DNA of 64,000 nt. It comes from Manihot esculenta. Lineage: Eukaryota > Streptophyta > Magnoliopsida > Malpighiales > Euphorbiaceae. Each line of letters starts with the position of its first letter. Position 1 is the first letter of the stretch. Location: contig NC_035164.2 of the NCBI RefSeq assembly GCF_001659605.2, positions 23,788,500 to 23,852,499 of the forward strand, written 5' to 3'. Below the pieces are notes generated by a model. The model saw only the letters and a program-made list of their open reading frames with translations. It did not search any database and was not told the origin of the DNA. Positions 23,590 to 34,525 of this stretch are shown here, piece by piece. The position numbers were made by a program, and so were the translations under genes.

Positions 23590-25835
23590 TGTAACAGCCC
23601 GAAAATCCGGACCGCTATCGGCGCTAGGATCCAGATCGGCATAAGGCCGCCGGGAACTGTAGCAAGCCTGACATAACCTGTAATCCTGTTTAATCCCATA
23701 CATGATCAACAATACTCATAAACCTGTAAACATTCTCATATAACAACCAAGCTCAACCTGTACATAAACATAAACATGACATAAACCTCCACTGGAGCCC
23801 TCATCAAATGCTCCAATGGGGTATCTCATCATACATAAGCTTGGTTGAAACATAACCTCATATCTCATATCATAAAGACCATGTACATACAAGTGGGATT
23901 AACAATCTGTATTGGTCAAGCACAACTCTATCCTCAATATTCAAATTACATAACATAACTTAAAACACTTTTACATTACATCATAATACAATTGTCATGT
24001 CCACAATCTAACTATTACATAAACATAGCTTCCATACTCTGGCTAACCTCCTGATCTACCCTGTACCTGCACATCTGGGGTTAGGGGAGAGGGGTGAGCT
24101 ACAAAGCCCAGTGAGCAGAATAGAGAAAACATATGTTAAAATATTTCATGCTTCCATGAAATGCAACACATCACAAACATATCACATAAGGATGGTACTG
24201 TCACCTATAGTCCTCAACATAGTCCAATCGTGCCAGGGGCGTAGAATGGGCCTCACTGGTCTTTCTCTTACATACATAACATAACATAACATTCCAATAT
24301 GCCAGGGGCGTAGAATGGCCCTCACTGGTCTTTCTCTTAACATAGTCCAGGGGCGTAGAATGGGCCTCACTGGTAATCCGTACCGCATCATCATCATATC
24401 ATACCATAGGAGGACTAGAGGATCATCTAATAGCCAATCCGCATCTACATCATATTATGCAATGCAACATATTCGTGAATACTAATGCAAACAACCTAAT
24501 ATCACATGGCATTCATGATGCATGAACATGCTCAAAAACTTATACTTCTTTAATTTAAAAGTTAAGAGTTTATTCTACTCACATGTGGATAGCTCCGACA
24601 AACTCTGTAGCAGCTGGCTCACTGCTGGGGTCCTCGGTTCCTCGGGTCCGAATCTACACAGGTGGACTCAAATGAGGGACCTAATATCATGAACACAACT
24701 CTAATCTACTCCCCAAAAACCCCCTAAAACATCATGAAATAATCATAGAAACACATGCATGAAATGGCTGGACAGGGCACTTTCGGCGGCAGGTTCGGCG
24801 GCCGAAAGTCCCTCCAGAGCCGAAAGTCAGGCACTTTCGGCGGCACCTTCGGCAGCCGAAAGTCCCAGACAGAGACGAAAGTCTCTTTTTGGGGGCAACT
24901 TCGGCAGCCGAATGCTGCCTCCACAAAGGGGGTTCGGCGGCCGAAACTCCTTTCGGCTGCCGAACCTGGTTTCTGCCAAAGGGCAGAAACTTGGCTCAAA
25001 CGAGCCTCTTGCCTCCCAAAGCCTCAAATCATGCAAAAACTAGTTCTAAAACATGCATACATATCATACATTACACCTAGGGGTCTCAAACTAGCATATA
25101 CCCCAACTACAACACTTCAAACACACAAAAACCAACATACATTGTTCAAAATCATAACATAAACCCAAATATTCAAATAACCCTAACATGCATTTCTACC
25201 CCATAAATCTACTTAAAACTTGTTAAAAACATATATTGAGCTCAAGATCGGCTCTTACCTCTTGAAGATCGAGAGAGAGACGACCTAAACTCGGAGATCC
25301 AAGCAAATGGGCTCCTGAGTCTCCCAAGCTCCAAAACTTGTTTTAAAAGCTCAAAACCTTCAATGCAAGCTCAAAACTTAAGAAAAATGGTGGGGATTTG
25401 GAGGAAGAACAAAAGATTTGGGAGAGGGAGGTTGGAAGCTAGCTGTGGCCGAAAATGGGAGAAAACTCACCCATTTCGGCTAAGTCCCCTTTTTATAGGT
25501 GGCTGGCCAGGCCACGTTCGGGGGCCGAATGTGCCTCCGAATCCATGCAATGTTCGGCGGCCGAACTTGACTTTCGGCGGCCGAACCTGGACTTCCCTCA
25601 CTCATGCTTTCGGGGGCCTAACGTGCCTCCAAAACGCATGCATGTTCGGCGGCCGAACCTGGGTTTTCCTCCAAAGATTATTCATGCAAAAGCTCATTTA
25701 ATTTCATGCTTAAAACATTAAAATACATGAAAACATTTTATAAAAACCTGGTTTTTACCCTTCTAGAGGTTTCCGACATCCGAGATTCCACCGGACGGTT
25801 GAAATTCCGATATCGGAGTCTAGCCGGGTATTACA
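23590..25835 (-). repeat. 5' LTR of Tekay element 2 (2,246 bp)
   Basis: It is near-identical to 15,419-17,739 apart from scattered transitions, a shorter minisatellite (24,232-24,375) and loss of one palindrome pair (near 25,645). Its splice-donor string is intact (reversed at about 25,255) and the TATA box is at about 25,490. It abuts the CCACC target duplication at 25,836. Confidence 0.93.
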
Positions 25836-25840
25836 CCACC

Positions 25841-26264
25841 AGATAATCTGCCCAAATCACAGCCCAAATCAGACAGCAAACAGCAGAAATCAGCACTAGA
25901 ACTGAAACCATTGCCAAGCCACCTCAAATATGCCTACTTGGGAGCTGGAAATTCACTTCCAGTCATTATTTCTAACCAGCTCAGCCAATAAGAAGAGGAA
26001 AAGCTCCTTGATGTGTTAAAGAAGCACAAAAAAGCAATTGGGTGGACCTTGGACGACATAAAAGGCACCTCAAGACCATTCGGTGGAGGCTCATCTCACC
26101 AGAATCAGAGACAGGATACAGCACATGAAGCTATTGACATACGGAGTCCACAAACAAGCAAGGTTTTCAAGGTTAATGGGCATCGTTTGAAGAGATTCTA
26201 TGAAGGTTTTATTGTCCATGTTGTGGAGGAGGTTCCCTTGGATCCCCCTTCCCAAGACTGCTGA
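25841..26264 (+). pseudogene. Athila-like pol remnant: RT N-terminus fused to integrase C-terminus
   Basis: After the Tekay insertion the Athila frame resumes in GTGATTTGCCC-type words. It then encodes the region before RT (LELKPLPSHLKYAYLGAG), with a CAA-to-TAA stop near 25,989, up to KAIGWTLDDIKG near 26,070. It then passes abruptly to the integrase tail ([17 protein letters not shown], about 26,160-26,215) and ends at 26,264. RT palm, RNase H, zinc finger and the D,D,E core are absent. The breakpoints differ from those of the element at 56,669, so the two RT losses are independent. Confidence 0.85.
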
Positions 26265-26766
26265 GCAAGACACTGAAGTCCAACCCAAGACAGAAAACAG
26301 GGCGCTACTGGGAGGCAGCCCAAATGTAGTGATTTGCCCAGTGATTTGCCCACTGCTTGCCCAAATCGCAGGGCAAATCGACTAAGTATACCATAGTCAC
26401 AAGTGATCGGGGCAGTGATTTGCCCAATTGCCCAGATAATTTGACCAAGATCACCGGTCCAATCGCAAAATCAAGCACATCATCAGAAAAGGGCGTGAAC
26501 AGTACCAGCCCAGCAACTGCAAAGGAGAAGCGATCTGGCCAAGTGATTTGCCCACTGCTTACCCAAATCACTGGTCAAATCACCCTGTCAAGAATCCAGA
26601 GGGCCAGCATTAAATGATCAGGGCAGTTAACATACCCAAATCACTTTAAGTAGTTCTTTTCTTTTATTTTTTTTACTTTTTACGCTACTTATTGTCTTTT
26701 ATCTCTTCTTCTTCAAGATTTCTCTCCTCCGACCACCACTGACCCACCAGCAAACCCAAGACCACC

Positions 26767-27390
26767 ATGGTAAGAATTAAGATGAAGGCCACCGGCGGGC
26801 CGCTCATGTGGAAGAAACTAGGGCTGCCGAAACCCATCCCCTCCGACAGTGACGATGAAACATGGGACACCACTCCACCGGCCACCACCAGCACCGACAC
26901 GCCACCGGCTACTGAAACAGCAACAGGACGCACCGACTCACCGGCCGTCCAGACATATCACGGCCAGAAACGGCCAAGAACTCAATCGCCACCTCCACCA
27001 CCGAGATCAGAGCCAGAACCAGAAACCACCATTGCCACACATCCCGCAGGTCATGAGGAAGGCGATGCAACCACTGATGTGCCCAGCAATTTGCCCACTG
27101 ATGCGCCCACTAGTACGCCCAGTGATTTCACCAGCAATGTGCCAAGCGCTATGCCCAGCGATGTGCCCACTGATGCGCCCACGGACTTGCCAAGTGATAC
27201 ACCTAGCGATCTACCCAGTGATTTGCCCAGTGCTTGCCCAAGTCACTGGTCAAATCACCCACAGGCCAGGAAGTCCCTTTCCCTTTTCTCCTTTATTTCT
27301 CTATATATATATTCAAACATTGAGGACAATATTTGGGATAGGTGTGGGGGTACTGGAGAGTATTTATTCACTGATCACACCATCTTTTGA
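26767..27390 (+). CDS. Uncharacterised Pro/Ser/Thr-rich frame in the Athila-like 3' region
   Basis: A 207-codon frame begins MVRIKMKATGG and contains Ser-Asp-Asp-Glu and proline-rich stretches, then a run of SDVP/TDAP/SDLP four-residue repeats (about 27,090-27,240) made by GTGATTTGCCC-like DNA words. It lies between pol and the polypurine tract, where Athila elements carry an env-like frame, but I see no signal peptide, membrane segment or fusion motif. It may be an accessory frame, a remnant or chance. It closely precedes the first polypurine-like cassette at 27,342. Confidence 0.35.
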   Translation: MVRIKMKATGGPLMWKKLGLPKPIPSDSDDETWDTTPPATTSTDTPPATETATGRTDSPAVQTYHGQKRPRTQSPPPPPRSEPEPETTIATHPAGHEEGDATTDVPSNLPTDAPTSTPSDFTSNVPSAMPSDVPTDAPTDLPSDTPSDLPSDLPSACPSHWSNHPQARKSLSLFSFISLYIYSNIEDNIWDRCGGTGEYLFTDHTIF

Positions 27391-27800
27391 TTTCTTTTTT
27401 TTTTCCTATTTTGTTTCTTACTGTTTCTTTTTGTTTCTTTTCGCATTATTCTTACCCCTTTTTGCACACACCAAAATTTTTTTTCACACTTTTTGCACAC
27501 ACACACAGAATTTTGTCTTAGCTTTTGCTCTACTCAACATCGATAACAAGGTTAAAAGAGTTTCCTTATCTCATGACCCCATTGATTTGCCACCCCTTTA
27601 AGCCTAAACTGAATCATTCACGGTATGTTACCTTCACTTAGGAAGTTCTTTACTTGAATTGAATCCTTAAATTTGTTGTGGTCAAGGGAAATAAAAATAA
27701 AAATACATGCAAATAAAAAGCTAGTGTAACTCCCTATGAGCTGATTTGCCCAAACTATCATGACAAACCAGCACAAAGCACAAATCACAAACTTGTTCCA

Positions 27801-28050
27801 ATGGTCTAAGACTATGAACTGAGCCTAATAGCCACTTGGAGAAGTAACTGACTGAGTAACCGGGGGTGTATCACCCATGTACACAATCGCGTAAAAAGGT
27901 CAGTAACTTTTTCAAGCAAATAAGTTTCGATGGTCTAGACTATGAACAGAGCTAGTAGCCACTTGAACAAGTGACTAACTGAGTAACCGGGGGTGTATCA
28001 CCCATGTACACAATCGCGTAAAAAGGTTAGTGACTTTTTCAGGCAAGGAT
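27801..28050 (+). repeat. Tandem duplication of about 129 bp in the Athila-like tail
   Basis: Two near-identical units start at 27,801 and 27,930. Each contains TAGCCACTTG, GAGTAACCGGGGGTGTATC and CACAATCGCGTAAAAAGGT. The related element carries a single diverged copy at 61,468-61,605, so the duplication is specific to this element. It is non-coding. Confidence 0.85.
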
Positions 28051-28360
28051 AAGAATAAGTGCTGCTGAAAATAAAAATTAAATAAAAAGGAGAAAGAGAG
28101 AAGGTGGCAAGTCACTCCTAGGGGTTACATTAAACCTAACATAAAAGAATAAGCATGATTGAATCAAAAACCTTTCCCTTGACCATGGTAGGTGAAAGGA
28201 AACAAGGAAAGGAGAGGATGACCTTAGTGCATGTACTCTATACTGTGATAGTTCAGATTAGGAGTCTAGGGGGGGCTGATTAAGTGGTGCTTAGGTTCTA
28301 AGGAAAAAGGGGGCTTGATTGGCTAAGTTATTTGTTGCTTGAGGACAAGCAAAAAGCTAG

Positions 28361-28373
28361 GTGTGGGGGTATT
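28361..28373 (+). other. Polypurine tract of the Athila-like element
   Basis: GTGTGGGGGTATT abuts the 3' LTR start TGATCAAGC. It is preceded by TTGAGGACAAGC. A second cassette of the same design (TTGAGGACAA then GTGTGGGGGTA) lies 1.02 kb upstream at 27,320-27,352. Confidence 0.85.
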
Positions 28374-29886
28374 TGATCAAGCATAAATTAGCCACATTTT
28401 TATTATCTTTTTTATTGCTTATTTACACATTTTTTAGCTTAATTTATGGTTTTTATCTTGTTTTTACAGAAAAGGAAGAAATTGGAGAATTGGAGAAAAA
28501 GTGCAGAAAGTTGACAGAAAAGTGATCGGGTCAGTGATTTGCCCAGTGATTTGCCCACTGCTTGCCCAAATCAGGCTGAAGCAGAAACCTGAAGGCAACA
28601 GGCAGAAGTGATAAGGTCAGTGATTTGCCCAGGACACTCGAAGACACTGGCCAAATCACTCGCAGAAGACAGAGAGAACTGACTCGCAGAAACGTGATCG
28701 GGTCTGTGATTTGCCCAATCACTTGAAGAAACTGGTCAAATCACCGGACAAATCACTTTCACAACAGAAACTGACAGCAGAGCGGGAATTTGGGCAGAAA
28801 ATAGAAATCTGAATTTTCAGAAGTCCAAATCCAACTCAATCACTATCAATACAAATCCAAGAGCCACGAAAAGAACTTCTCATCCAAGGAATTCCAATTG
28901 CAATTAAATTCAACATCAAAAGAGGAGTCAAACACCAAATCAAAAAGGGATTTTGAAACCCTAGATGGGTGGAAATCTGCAGCTATAAAAGGAGAGCCTC
29001 TAAACCAGCAAGGCATCATCTTGTGATCAGCAACTCAACTCGCCAGAAACTCTCCAGCATTTTTCTTCTTTTCTTTTCTTTTCATCTTTTTGTGTATTTA
29101 GTCCACCATGAGTGGCTAAACTCTTTCTTTTCTAGTTGAAGTTGGTGAATTTCAGATTTTGTTATGAATTGGGAGATTTAAATCTCCATTGTTAAACTTC
29201 TATTTATTCTCAATATTTATGCAATTTGAGCTTTCCATAATTATTACTTTGCTTTTAGAATCAATAAGGGCCCATTGCTTTTAAATTGCTTAAGTAATAT
29301 TGTTTGAATGATTTAGGTCCGTAATTGCTTAGGTTGTTCAAATACAAATTTAATCAAATTGCATAATCTAAACTTGACCACGCGGTTGGCAAGGATAGAA
29401 TTGGGTTTCTCTAAGTCTTAATGCAGTCAACAGTTGTTCGATGCTACAATGCCCCAAGGACGTTCCTTGGCAACTTGTTGATTAGTGTTTGATTAGCGAA
29501 CGTTTCCTAATCAAACTAGAACTAAGGAGGAATTTGGATTGTGAGAAGCGTCTTCCACATCCTAAACTTATTTATTGAGATAAATAGGAGTATTAAAGAA
29601 TCAATGATCAATTCTAAACAATCTGAAAAAGATCCATACTTCAACTAGAAGCTTTTCTATTATTGATTTACTCATCTTTAAATTATTGCTTTCTTTTGCT
29701 ATTTAGTTTTAATTCATCAACTCAAACCCCCCTCTTTTAATTATTTGTTATTTACTTATCTTGGTTATTATTAGGAAGATCTTTAGTGTCAATTCCCTGT
29801 GGTTCGACCCTATTGCCACTATCTACAAATTTATTTTGTTGGTTGATAATAGGTTTATTTTTGACGGCTTCGACAACCGCCTATCA
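28374..29886 (+). repeat. 3' LTR of the Athila-like element (1,513 bp)
   Basis: It has the same length as the 5' LTR, with about twelve single-base differences by eye and no indel. It is followed by the CTATT duplication at 29,887-29,891, after which the interrupted Tekay LTR resumes. Confidence 0.93.
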
Positions 29887-30860
29887 CTATTGGTGATAAG
29901 TTCATCCTTTATGTGATATGTATGTGATGTGATGCATTTCATGAAAGCATGAACTTTTAATATAATGTTTTATTATTCTGCTCACTGGGCTCTAGTAGCT
30001 CACCCCACTCCCTTAATCCCCCAGGTATGCAGGTACGGGATAGGCTAGGAGGTCAAGAAGAGTAAAGTATGTTTTATGTAATAGTTAGAAGTGGACATGA
30101 GAATGATGTAATGTAAAGTATAGTATTAAACTGTTATGTAATGTAATGGTATTATTGAGGATAGTATTGTGCTTGACCCTAGTATGTTGTTAATCCCTTT
30201 TTGTGTACATGATTTTAATGATGTTTTGTAAACCAAACTTAATACACGTTATGATACCCCTTTGGAGCATTGTTGAGGACTCCAGTATGGGGATGTTATA
30301 TATGTAAATGAATAGTGCATGCACAGGTTGAGTTTGGTGAATGAAAAGGAAAGTTTAAAATTTTTATGAAATTATCGATCATGTATGGGATTAAACAGGT
30401 TTACAGGATGCATGTTAGGCTTGCTACGGGTCCCGGCGGTCTTAAGCCGACCCGGATCCTAGCGCCGGTAGCAGTCCGATTTTTGGGTCGTTACATAAAA
30501 TATCATTTTTGAAAAAAAAATTTAATAATAGATGTTGAATTAAATTATTAATGTATTTAAATTGTGCGTATTATTATAGGGATGGAGTGATTCTTTAAAA
30601 GAATGTCAACAAATGCATCGTCATCATTGTCGGTGAATCAACCTGTTCAATCAACTTCACCTAAGCAAGTAACTATTGAGGATTGTGAAGTTGATATTGA
30701 AAATATTCCTTCTGATTGAGGACTTCGACCTAACATATGAGGTATTCGCCTGATATTAAAAATCAGGTACGCAGAGCTTACCTACTAAAAAGTCCATGTC
30801 AACCACACAGTCATAAATTTCTTCAAAGAATAGATAAAAATCGAAATAGAAGATTTATTG

Positions 30861-30920
30861 TGTCTTAGTTTGATGAATTTGGGAGTTTGTTGTCTTAGTT
30901 TGATGAATTTGGGAGTTTGT
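30861..30920 (+). repeat. 30-bp perfect tandem duplication in the hAT coding region
   Basis: Two identical 30-bp units (30,861-30,890 and 30,891-30,920) begin TGTCTTAGTTTGATG. Thirty bases keep the frame, but stops surround it. Confidence 0.9.
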
Positions 30921-32306
30921 TAGAATATAGCATAGCTAAAGATGCTGCATATTGTTTATATTGTTATCTTTTTTATCTGGGCGTAGTGAAAGGGGTCATG
31001 ATGCTTTTATTACCGAAGGTTTTACTAATTAGAGAAAAAAGGAAAGATTGAGAGAACATGTAGGAGACCATAATAGTGATCATAATAGATGTCGTTTACT
31101 TTTTCAAGATTTAATGAACCAAGCTCAACACATTGAAGAGTCTATTTTAAAATAATCAGAAAAGTCAAAGATTGAGTATCGTTATATATTAAATGCGTCG
31201 ATTGTTTGTCTCTGTTATCTCTTGATGCAAGGTTTGGCTTTTCGAGGGAATGATGAGTCTGAAGAGTCATTAAATCAAGGAAATTTTATTCAATTGTTGA
31301 AGGTGTTAGCTTCATGTAATGAGGAAATTAATAATGTGGTGTTGAAAAATGCTCTTGAGAATTTGAAGCTCATAGCTCCTTCCATTCAAAAAGATATCAT
31401 TAATGCATGTGCAGTTGAAATAACAAATGCTATAATTAGAGATTTGGGGGATGATTTATTTTCCATTTTAGTTGATGAATGTCAGGATATATCAGTGAAA
31501 GCGCAAATGGGAGTTGTCATTCGTTATATTAATAAATTTGGATGTGTTGTTAAAAGATTTTTGGGTATTGTGCATGTTAATGATACTAGTGCATCATCAC
31601 TTAAAAAGGCTATAGAGTCTTTATTCTCTACCCATGGTTTGAGTGTATCAAGTTTGAGAGGCCAAGGATATGATGGAGCTAGTGATATGAAGGGAAATTT
31701 AATTGGGCTTAAGAGTTTGATTTTAAGGGAGAATTCTAGTGCTTATTATGTCCATTGTTTTGCTCATCAACTCCAACTCACACTTGTTGCTATTGCTAAA
31801 AAACATTCAAGCATAAGCATTTTTTTAAAAACCGTTGCACATTTGTGCAATATTGTTGGAGGTTCTTGTAAAAGAAGAGACATGCTTCGGGAAAAGCAAA
31901 GAGAGAAAGTAGTTGAAGGGATTAGAATTGGTGAAATAGCAATTAGACAAGGTTTAAATCAAGAGATGACAATAAAGAGACCAGGAGATACTTGTTGGAG
32001 TTCTCATTATAGTACATTAATTAATTTGATATATTTATTTTCATCTTTGATTGATGTTCTTGAGTATATTGGTGAAAATGGTAATGATGATCTAGAAAGG
32101 GGTGAAGCAATTGAGTTGCTAGATATTATGAGTCGTTTTGAATTTATTTTTGTGTTGTTTCTCATGAGAAAATTTTTGGAAATCACTCATGACTTATCAC
32201 AAGCTTTGCAAAGTAAGGATCAAAATATTGTTAATGCTATGCAGCTAGTTAAAGTTTCCAAATATCATTTACAAGTTGTAAGAGATGATGGTTGGAAATC
32301 TTTACT

Positions 32307-32618
32307 ACTTGAAGTAGTGCAATTTTGTGGTAAACATGATATAGTTGTGTTAGAGATGGATGATTTGTATACAATGAGAGGGAGATCAAGAAGAAGAACT
32401 GAAAAGATGACAAATCTTCATTTCTACCGTATTGAGCTATTATACTCTGTCATTGATATGTAACTTCAAGTAGTGCAATTTTGTGGTAAACATGATATAG
32501 TTGTGCTAGAGATGGATGATTTGTATACAATGAGAGGGAGATCAAGAAGAAGAACTGAAAAGATGACAAATCTTCATTTCTACCGTATTGAGCTATTCTA
32601 CTCTGTCATTGATATGTA
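32307..32618 (+). repeat. 156-bp tandem duplication in the hAT coding region
   Basis: Units 32,307-32,462 and 32,463-32,618 differ at only a few bases. The length is 52 codons, so the duplication itself is in frame, but each unit ends in the same TAA. It is therefore later than the CAA-to-TAA change, and so arose in an already dead gene. Confidence 0.9.
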
Positions 32619-32712
32619 ACTTCAAGAACTTAATAATCATTTTGATGAAGTGAATACAAATTTACTTTTATGTATAGTATGTCTTGATCCTAAGACTCAT
32701 TCTTTGTATTTG

Positions 32713-34047
32713 TGACTTTGCGGTTGTCGAAGCCGGTCAAAAATAACCTTTTTGGTTATCCACAATTTTACAACTGTAGATAGTGGTAAAAGGATCGAAT
32801 GCACAGGGAATTGATACTCACCTATTTTTCTTATCAAAGACCAAGTAAATAAACTGAAAGCAAAATAAAAAGGGGGTTTTGAGATTGATGAATTGAACTA
32901 GAATTAAAAGCAACAAAGTAAAGCAAATAATTAAAGTAAAGAAAATTCAAATATGAGAAAAGCTCTAGTTGAAGAATTGGATCCACTTCAGTTGTTGGGA
33001 TTGATCATTGACACTTAGGTTCCTTTATTTGATTCAATAAATTACTTATGGAGGTGGAAGACGTTTCTCACCACCATATCCCTTCTTAAGCATAGATTCA
33101 CTAATCAACAAGTTGCCAAGGAACGTCCTTGGGCTTTTGGCATCTAACAACTGTCAATTGCATTAAGAAATAGAGAAACCTAATTCTAGCTACCTAAATG
33201 TATGGTGATATTGCTAGATCATGCAATTTCCTTAGTTTTTACACCAAGAGTTACTTGTGTTTGAATAATCCAAGCAATTACGGACTCAAATTGAATAATC
33301 CAAGCAATTATGGACTCAAAACTATCCAAACTAACAAATTATCACTTTGCAGTCAAGAATCAATGGGCCTTATTGATCTAAACAACAAAGCAACAATGGA
33401 ATTAAGCATGAAATTGCATAAATATTGATAAATAAAAGATAAACATAATATGTTCAGATATCCCAATCCATAAAACAACTAAAGTTTCATCGAATCTTCA
33501 ACTGGAAAAAGAGGTTTCAGCCACTCATGGCTGAAACAAAACACAAAAAAAATAAAATAAAGAGAAGAGGAAGAGGAACCGGCAGGCAGCTTGGAGAAGG
33601 AGGTGTACGGCTCTTCATGTGATGCTTTTATAGCTGAAAGTGTTGCCCTAGGTTTCCTTGTTGAGGTGGAGCCTTCTTTTGAATTTTGAATTCTTAGGAG
33701 GCAAGTGTGTCTTCTTGAGATTTGGCTTCCTGAATAAGCTGAATTGAATGTTGAGGTGCCTTCACATTTTTAATAAGGGAAAGACTCCTTGAAGATTTGA
33801 AATTTGAATTTCAAATTACTCTGCTGTCTGTACTTTCCTTATTTATCTTCACTTCAGCTGCAACTTGACTTGGGCAAACCACTTGTTCTCCTTTATCCTC
33901 TTTTAGGCAGTTTTAAGAGCATTTTTACCAAATTACCTCTTTACACCGTTTTCTGCAAAATAAGATCAAAATCACAGAATTAGACAGAAAATGTGTAAAT
34001 TAACATTAATAACAACATGATAAATGAGTCTAAATTTAGTCTGATCA
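32713..34047 (-). mobile_element. Athila-like solo LTR (1,335 bp) in the hAT transposase
   Basis: In plus-strand reading it begins TGACTTTGCGGTTGTCG and ends TCTGATCA, flanked by a perfect ATTTG duplication (32,708-32,712 and 34,048-34,052). It shares the CGACAACCGC end block, the AGTGGCTGAAAC segment and the TATAAAAGC box with the LTRs at 11,186 and 54,823, but is a distinct, shorter variant. No primer site or polypurine tract is attached. Confidence 0.92.
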
Positions 34048-34052
34048 ATTTG

Positions 34053-34477
34053 ATGTGAGCAAATTGATTGAACTTGCAAAATTTTATTCATGTGAATTTT
34101 CTTCAGTTGCTCTACTTAAACTTGAATCTCAATTTGAGAACTTTGTCTTTGATATGCGTATGGACAAGAAGTTTTCTAATGTGAAATGAATTGGAGCTCT
34201 TACTGAAAATATGGTAGCTATAAGAAAGCATATTGTATTTCCTTTAGTGTATACATTGATTAAATTGTCATTACTCTTACCAGTTGCTATAACTACAGTT
34301 GAAATGACATTTTCTGCAATGCATATCATCAAAGATCGACTCCGCAATAAAATGAGAGATGATTTATTGAATGATTGTTTGGTAACTTATATCGAAAGAG
34401 ATGTATTTGTAAATATTGATAATGATGATATTATGAATAGATTTCAAGTAATGAAAAATAGACGAGTAATATTATAA
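34053..34477 (+). pseudogene. hAT transposase C-terminus with dimerisation domain
   Basis: This resumes the hAT frame, shifted by one base relative to the upstream part. It encodes VEMTFSAMHIIKDRLRNKM (from about 34,300), the conserved hAT C-terminal dimerisation block, and ends at a TAA at 34,475-34,477. Only about 40 bp separate this stop from the presumed transposon end at 34,514. Confidence 0.85.
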
Positions 34478-34525
34478 TTTTATTGTAACTGCTTATCAAC
34501 TTTTTATTTCACTGGATAGAACCAT

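Larger units (their letters stand above)
15419..25835 (-). mobile_element. Tekay element 2 (antisense), nested in the Athila-like element
   Basis: A complete but defective chromovirus copy: 5' LTR 23,590-25,835, primer site 23,574-23,586, gag-protease-RT start 21,119-23,320, remnant pol 17,838-18,797, polypurine tract 17,740-17,752, 3' LTR 15,419-17,739. The target duplication CCACC is perfect (15,414-15,418 and 25,836-25,840). The LTRs differ by a handful of mostly transition changes plus length changes in repeat blocks (2,321 versus 2,246 bp), so insertion is young. It was later hit by a solo-LTR-forming element at 18,803. Confidence 0.95.
11186..29886 (+). mobile_element. Athila-like Ty3 retrotransposon, internally deleted
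   Basis: Both LTRs are 1,513 bp (11,186-12,698 and 28,374-29,886) and run from TGATCAAGC to GCCTATCA. I count about a dozen mismatches between them, so the insertion is recent. The target duplication is CTATT (11,181-11,185 and 29,887-29,891). The order is LTR, primer site, gag-protease, a Tekay insertion, a fragment of RT fused to the integrase C-terminus, a proline-rich frame, a non-coding tail, polypurine tract and LTR. Most of RT, RNase H and integrase is missing. The primer site and gag-protease type match the Athila lineage as I know it. Confidence 0.92.
9504..30495 (+). mobile_element. Tekay solo LTR split by an Athila-like element
   Basis: The LTR halves 9504-11,185 and 29,892-30,495 total about 2,286 bp and run from TGTAATACCC to GGGTCGTTACA. 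They are flanked by a perfect 5-bp duplication TAAAA (9499-9503 and 30,496-30,500), and no internal region is attached. It therefore arose as a full insertion that recombined to a solo LTR. It was later cut by the element at 11,186-29,886, whose CTATT duplication interrupts it. It lies in the presumed 5' untranslated intron of the hAT gene. Confidence 0.92.
30603..32712 (+). pseudogene. hAT transposase (TTF zinc finger, DUF4371), degenerate, 5' and central part
   Basis: After a likely acceptor at about 30,580 an ATG (30,603) opens a TTF-type N-terminal region with frameshifts and stops. The longest clean stretch is 31,222-32,463 (DUF4371 and RNase-H-like core). LVDECQD near 31,465 carries the first acidic residue, and RGQGYDGASDMKG near 31,660 is typical of TTF/zf-MYM1-like hAT proteins. 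The stop at 32,461 replaces a glutamine codon. A 156-bp duplication follows, and the frame is then cut at 32,712 by a solo LTR and resumes at 34,053. There is no sign of domestication. Confidence 0.85.
8230..34514 (+). mobile_element. hAT transposon (TTF/DUF4371 type) with nested retroelements, inserted in GDSL copy A intron 3
   Basis: The outer limits are set by comparison with copy B intron 3. The flanks carry an 11-bp direct repeat with one mismatch (GATACAACCAT at 8219-8229, GATAGAACCAT at 34,515-34,525), which can accommodate the 8-bp target duplication of hAT elements. The right end reads CACTG, the complement of the frequent hAT terminus CAGTG; the left end does not match it well. Removing the nested elements leaves 8230-9503, 30,496-32,712 and 34,053-34,514, about 3.95 kb, a normal size for an autonomous hAT. 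A probable first exon ends at a GTGAGT donor near 9133 and an acceptor lies near 30,580. Exact termini are inferred. Confidence 0.68.

Noticed and set aside
26767..27390. Envelope-like protein of an Athila element
   Set aside because: The position fits, but no signal peptide, membrane anchor or fusion peptide is visible. It is kept only as an uncharacterised frame.
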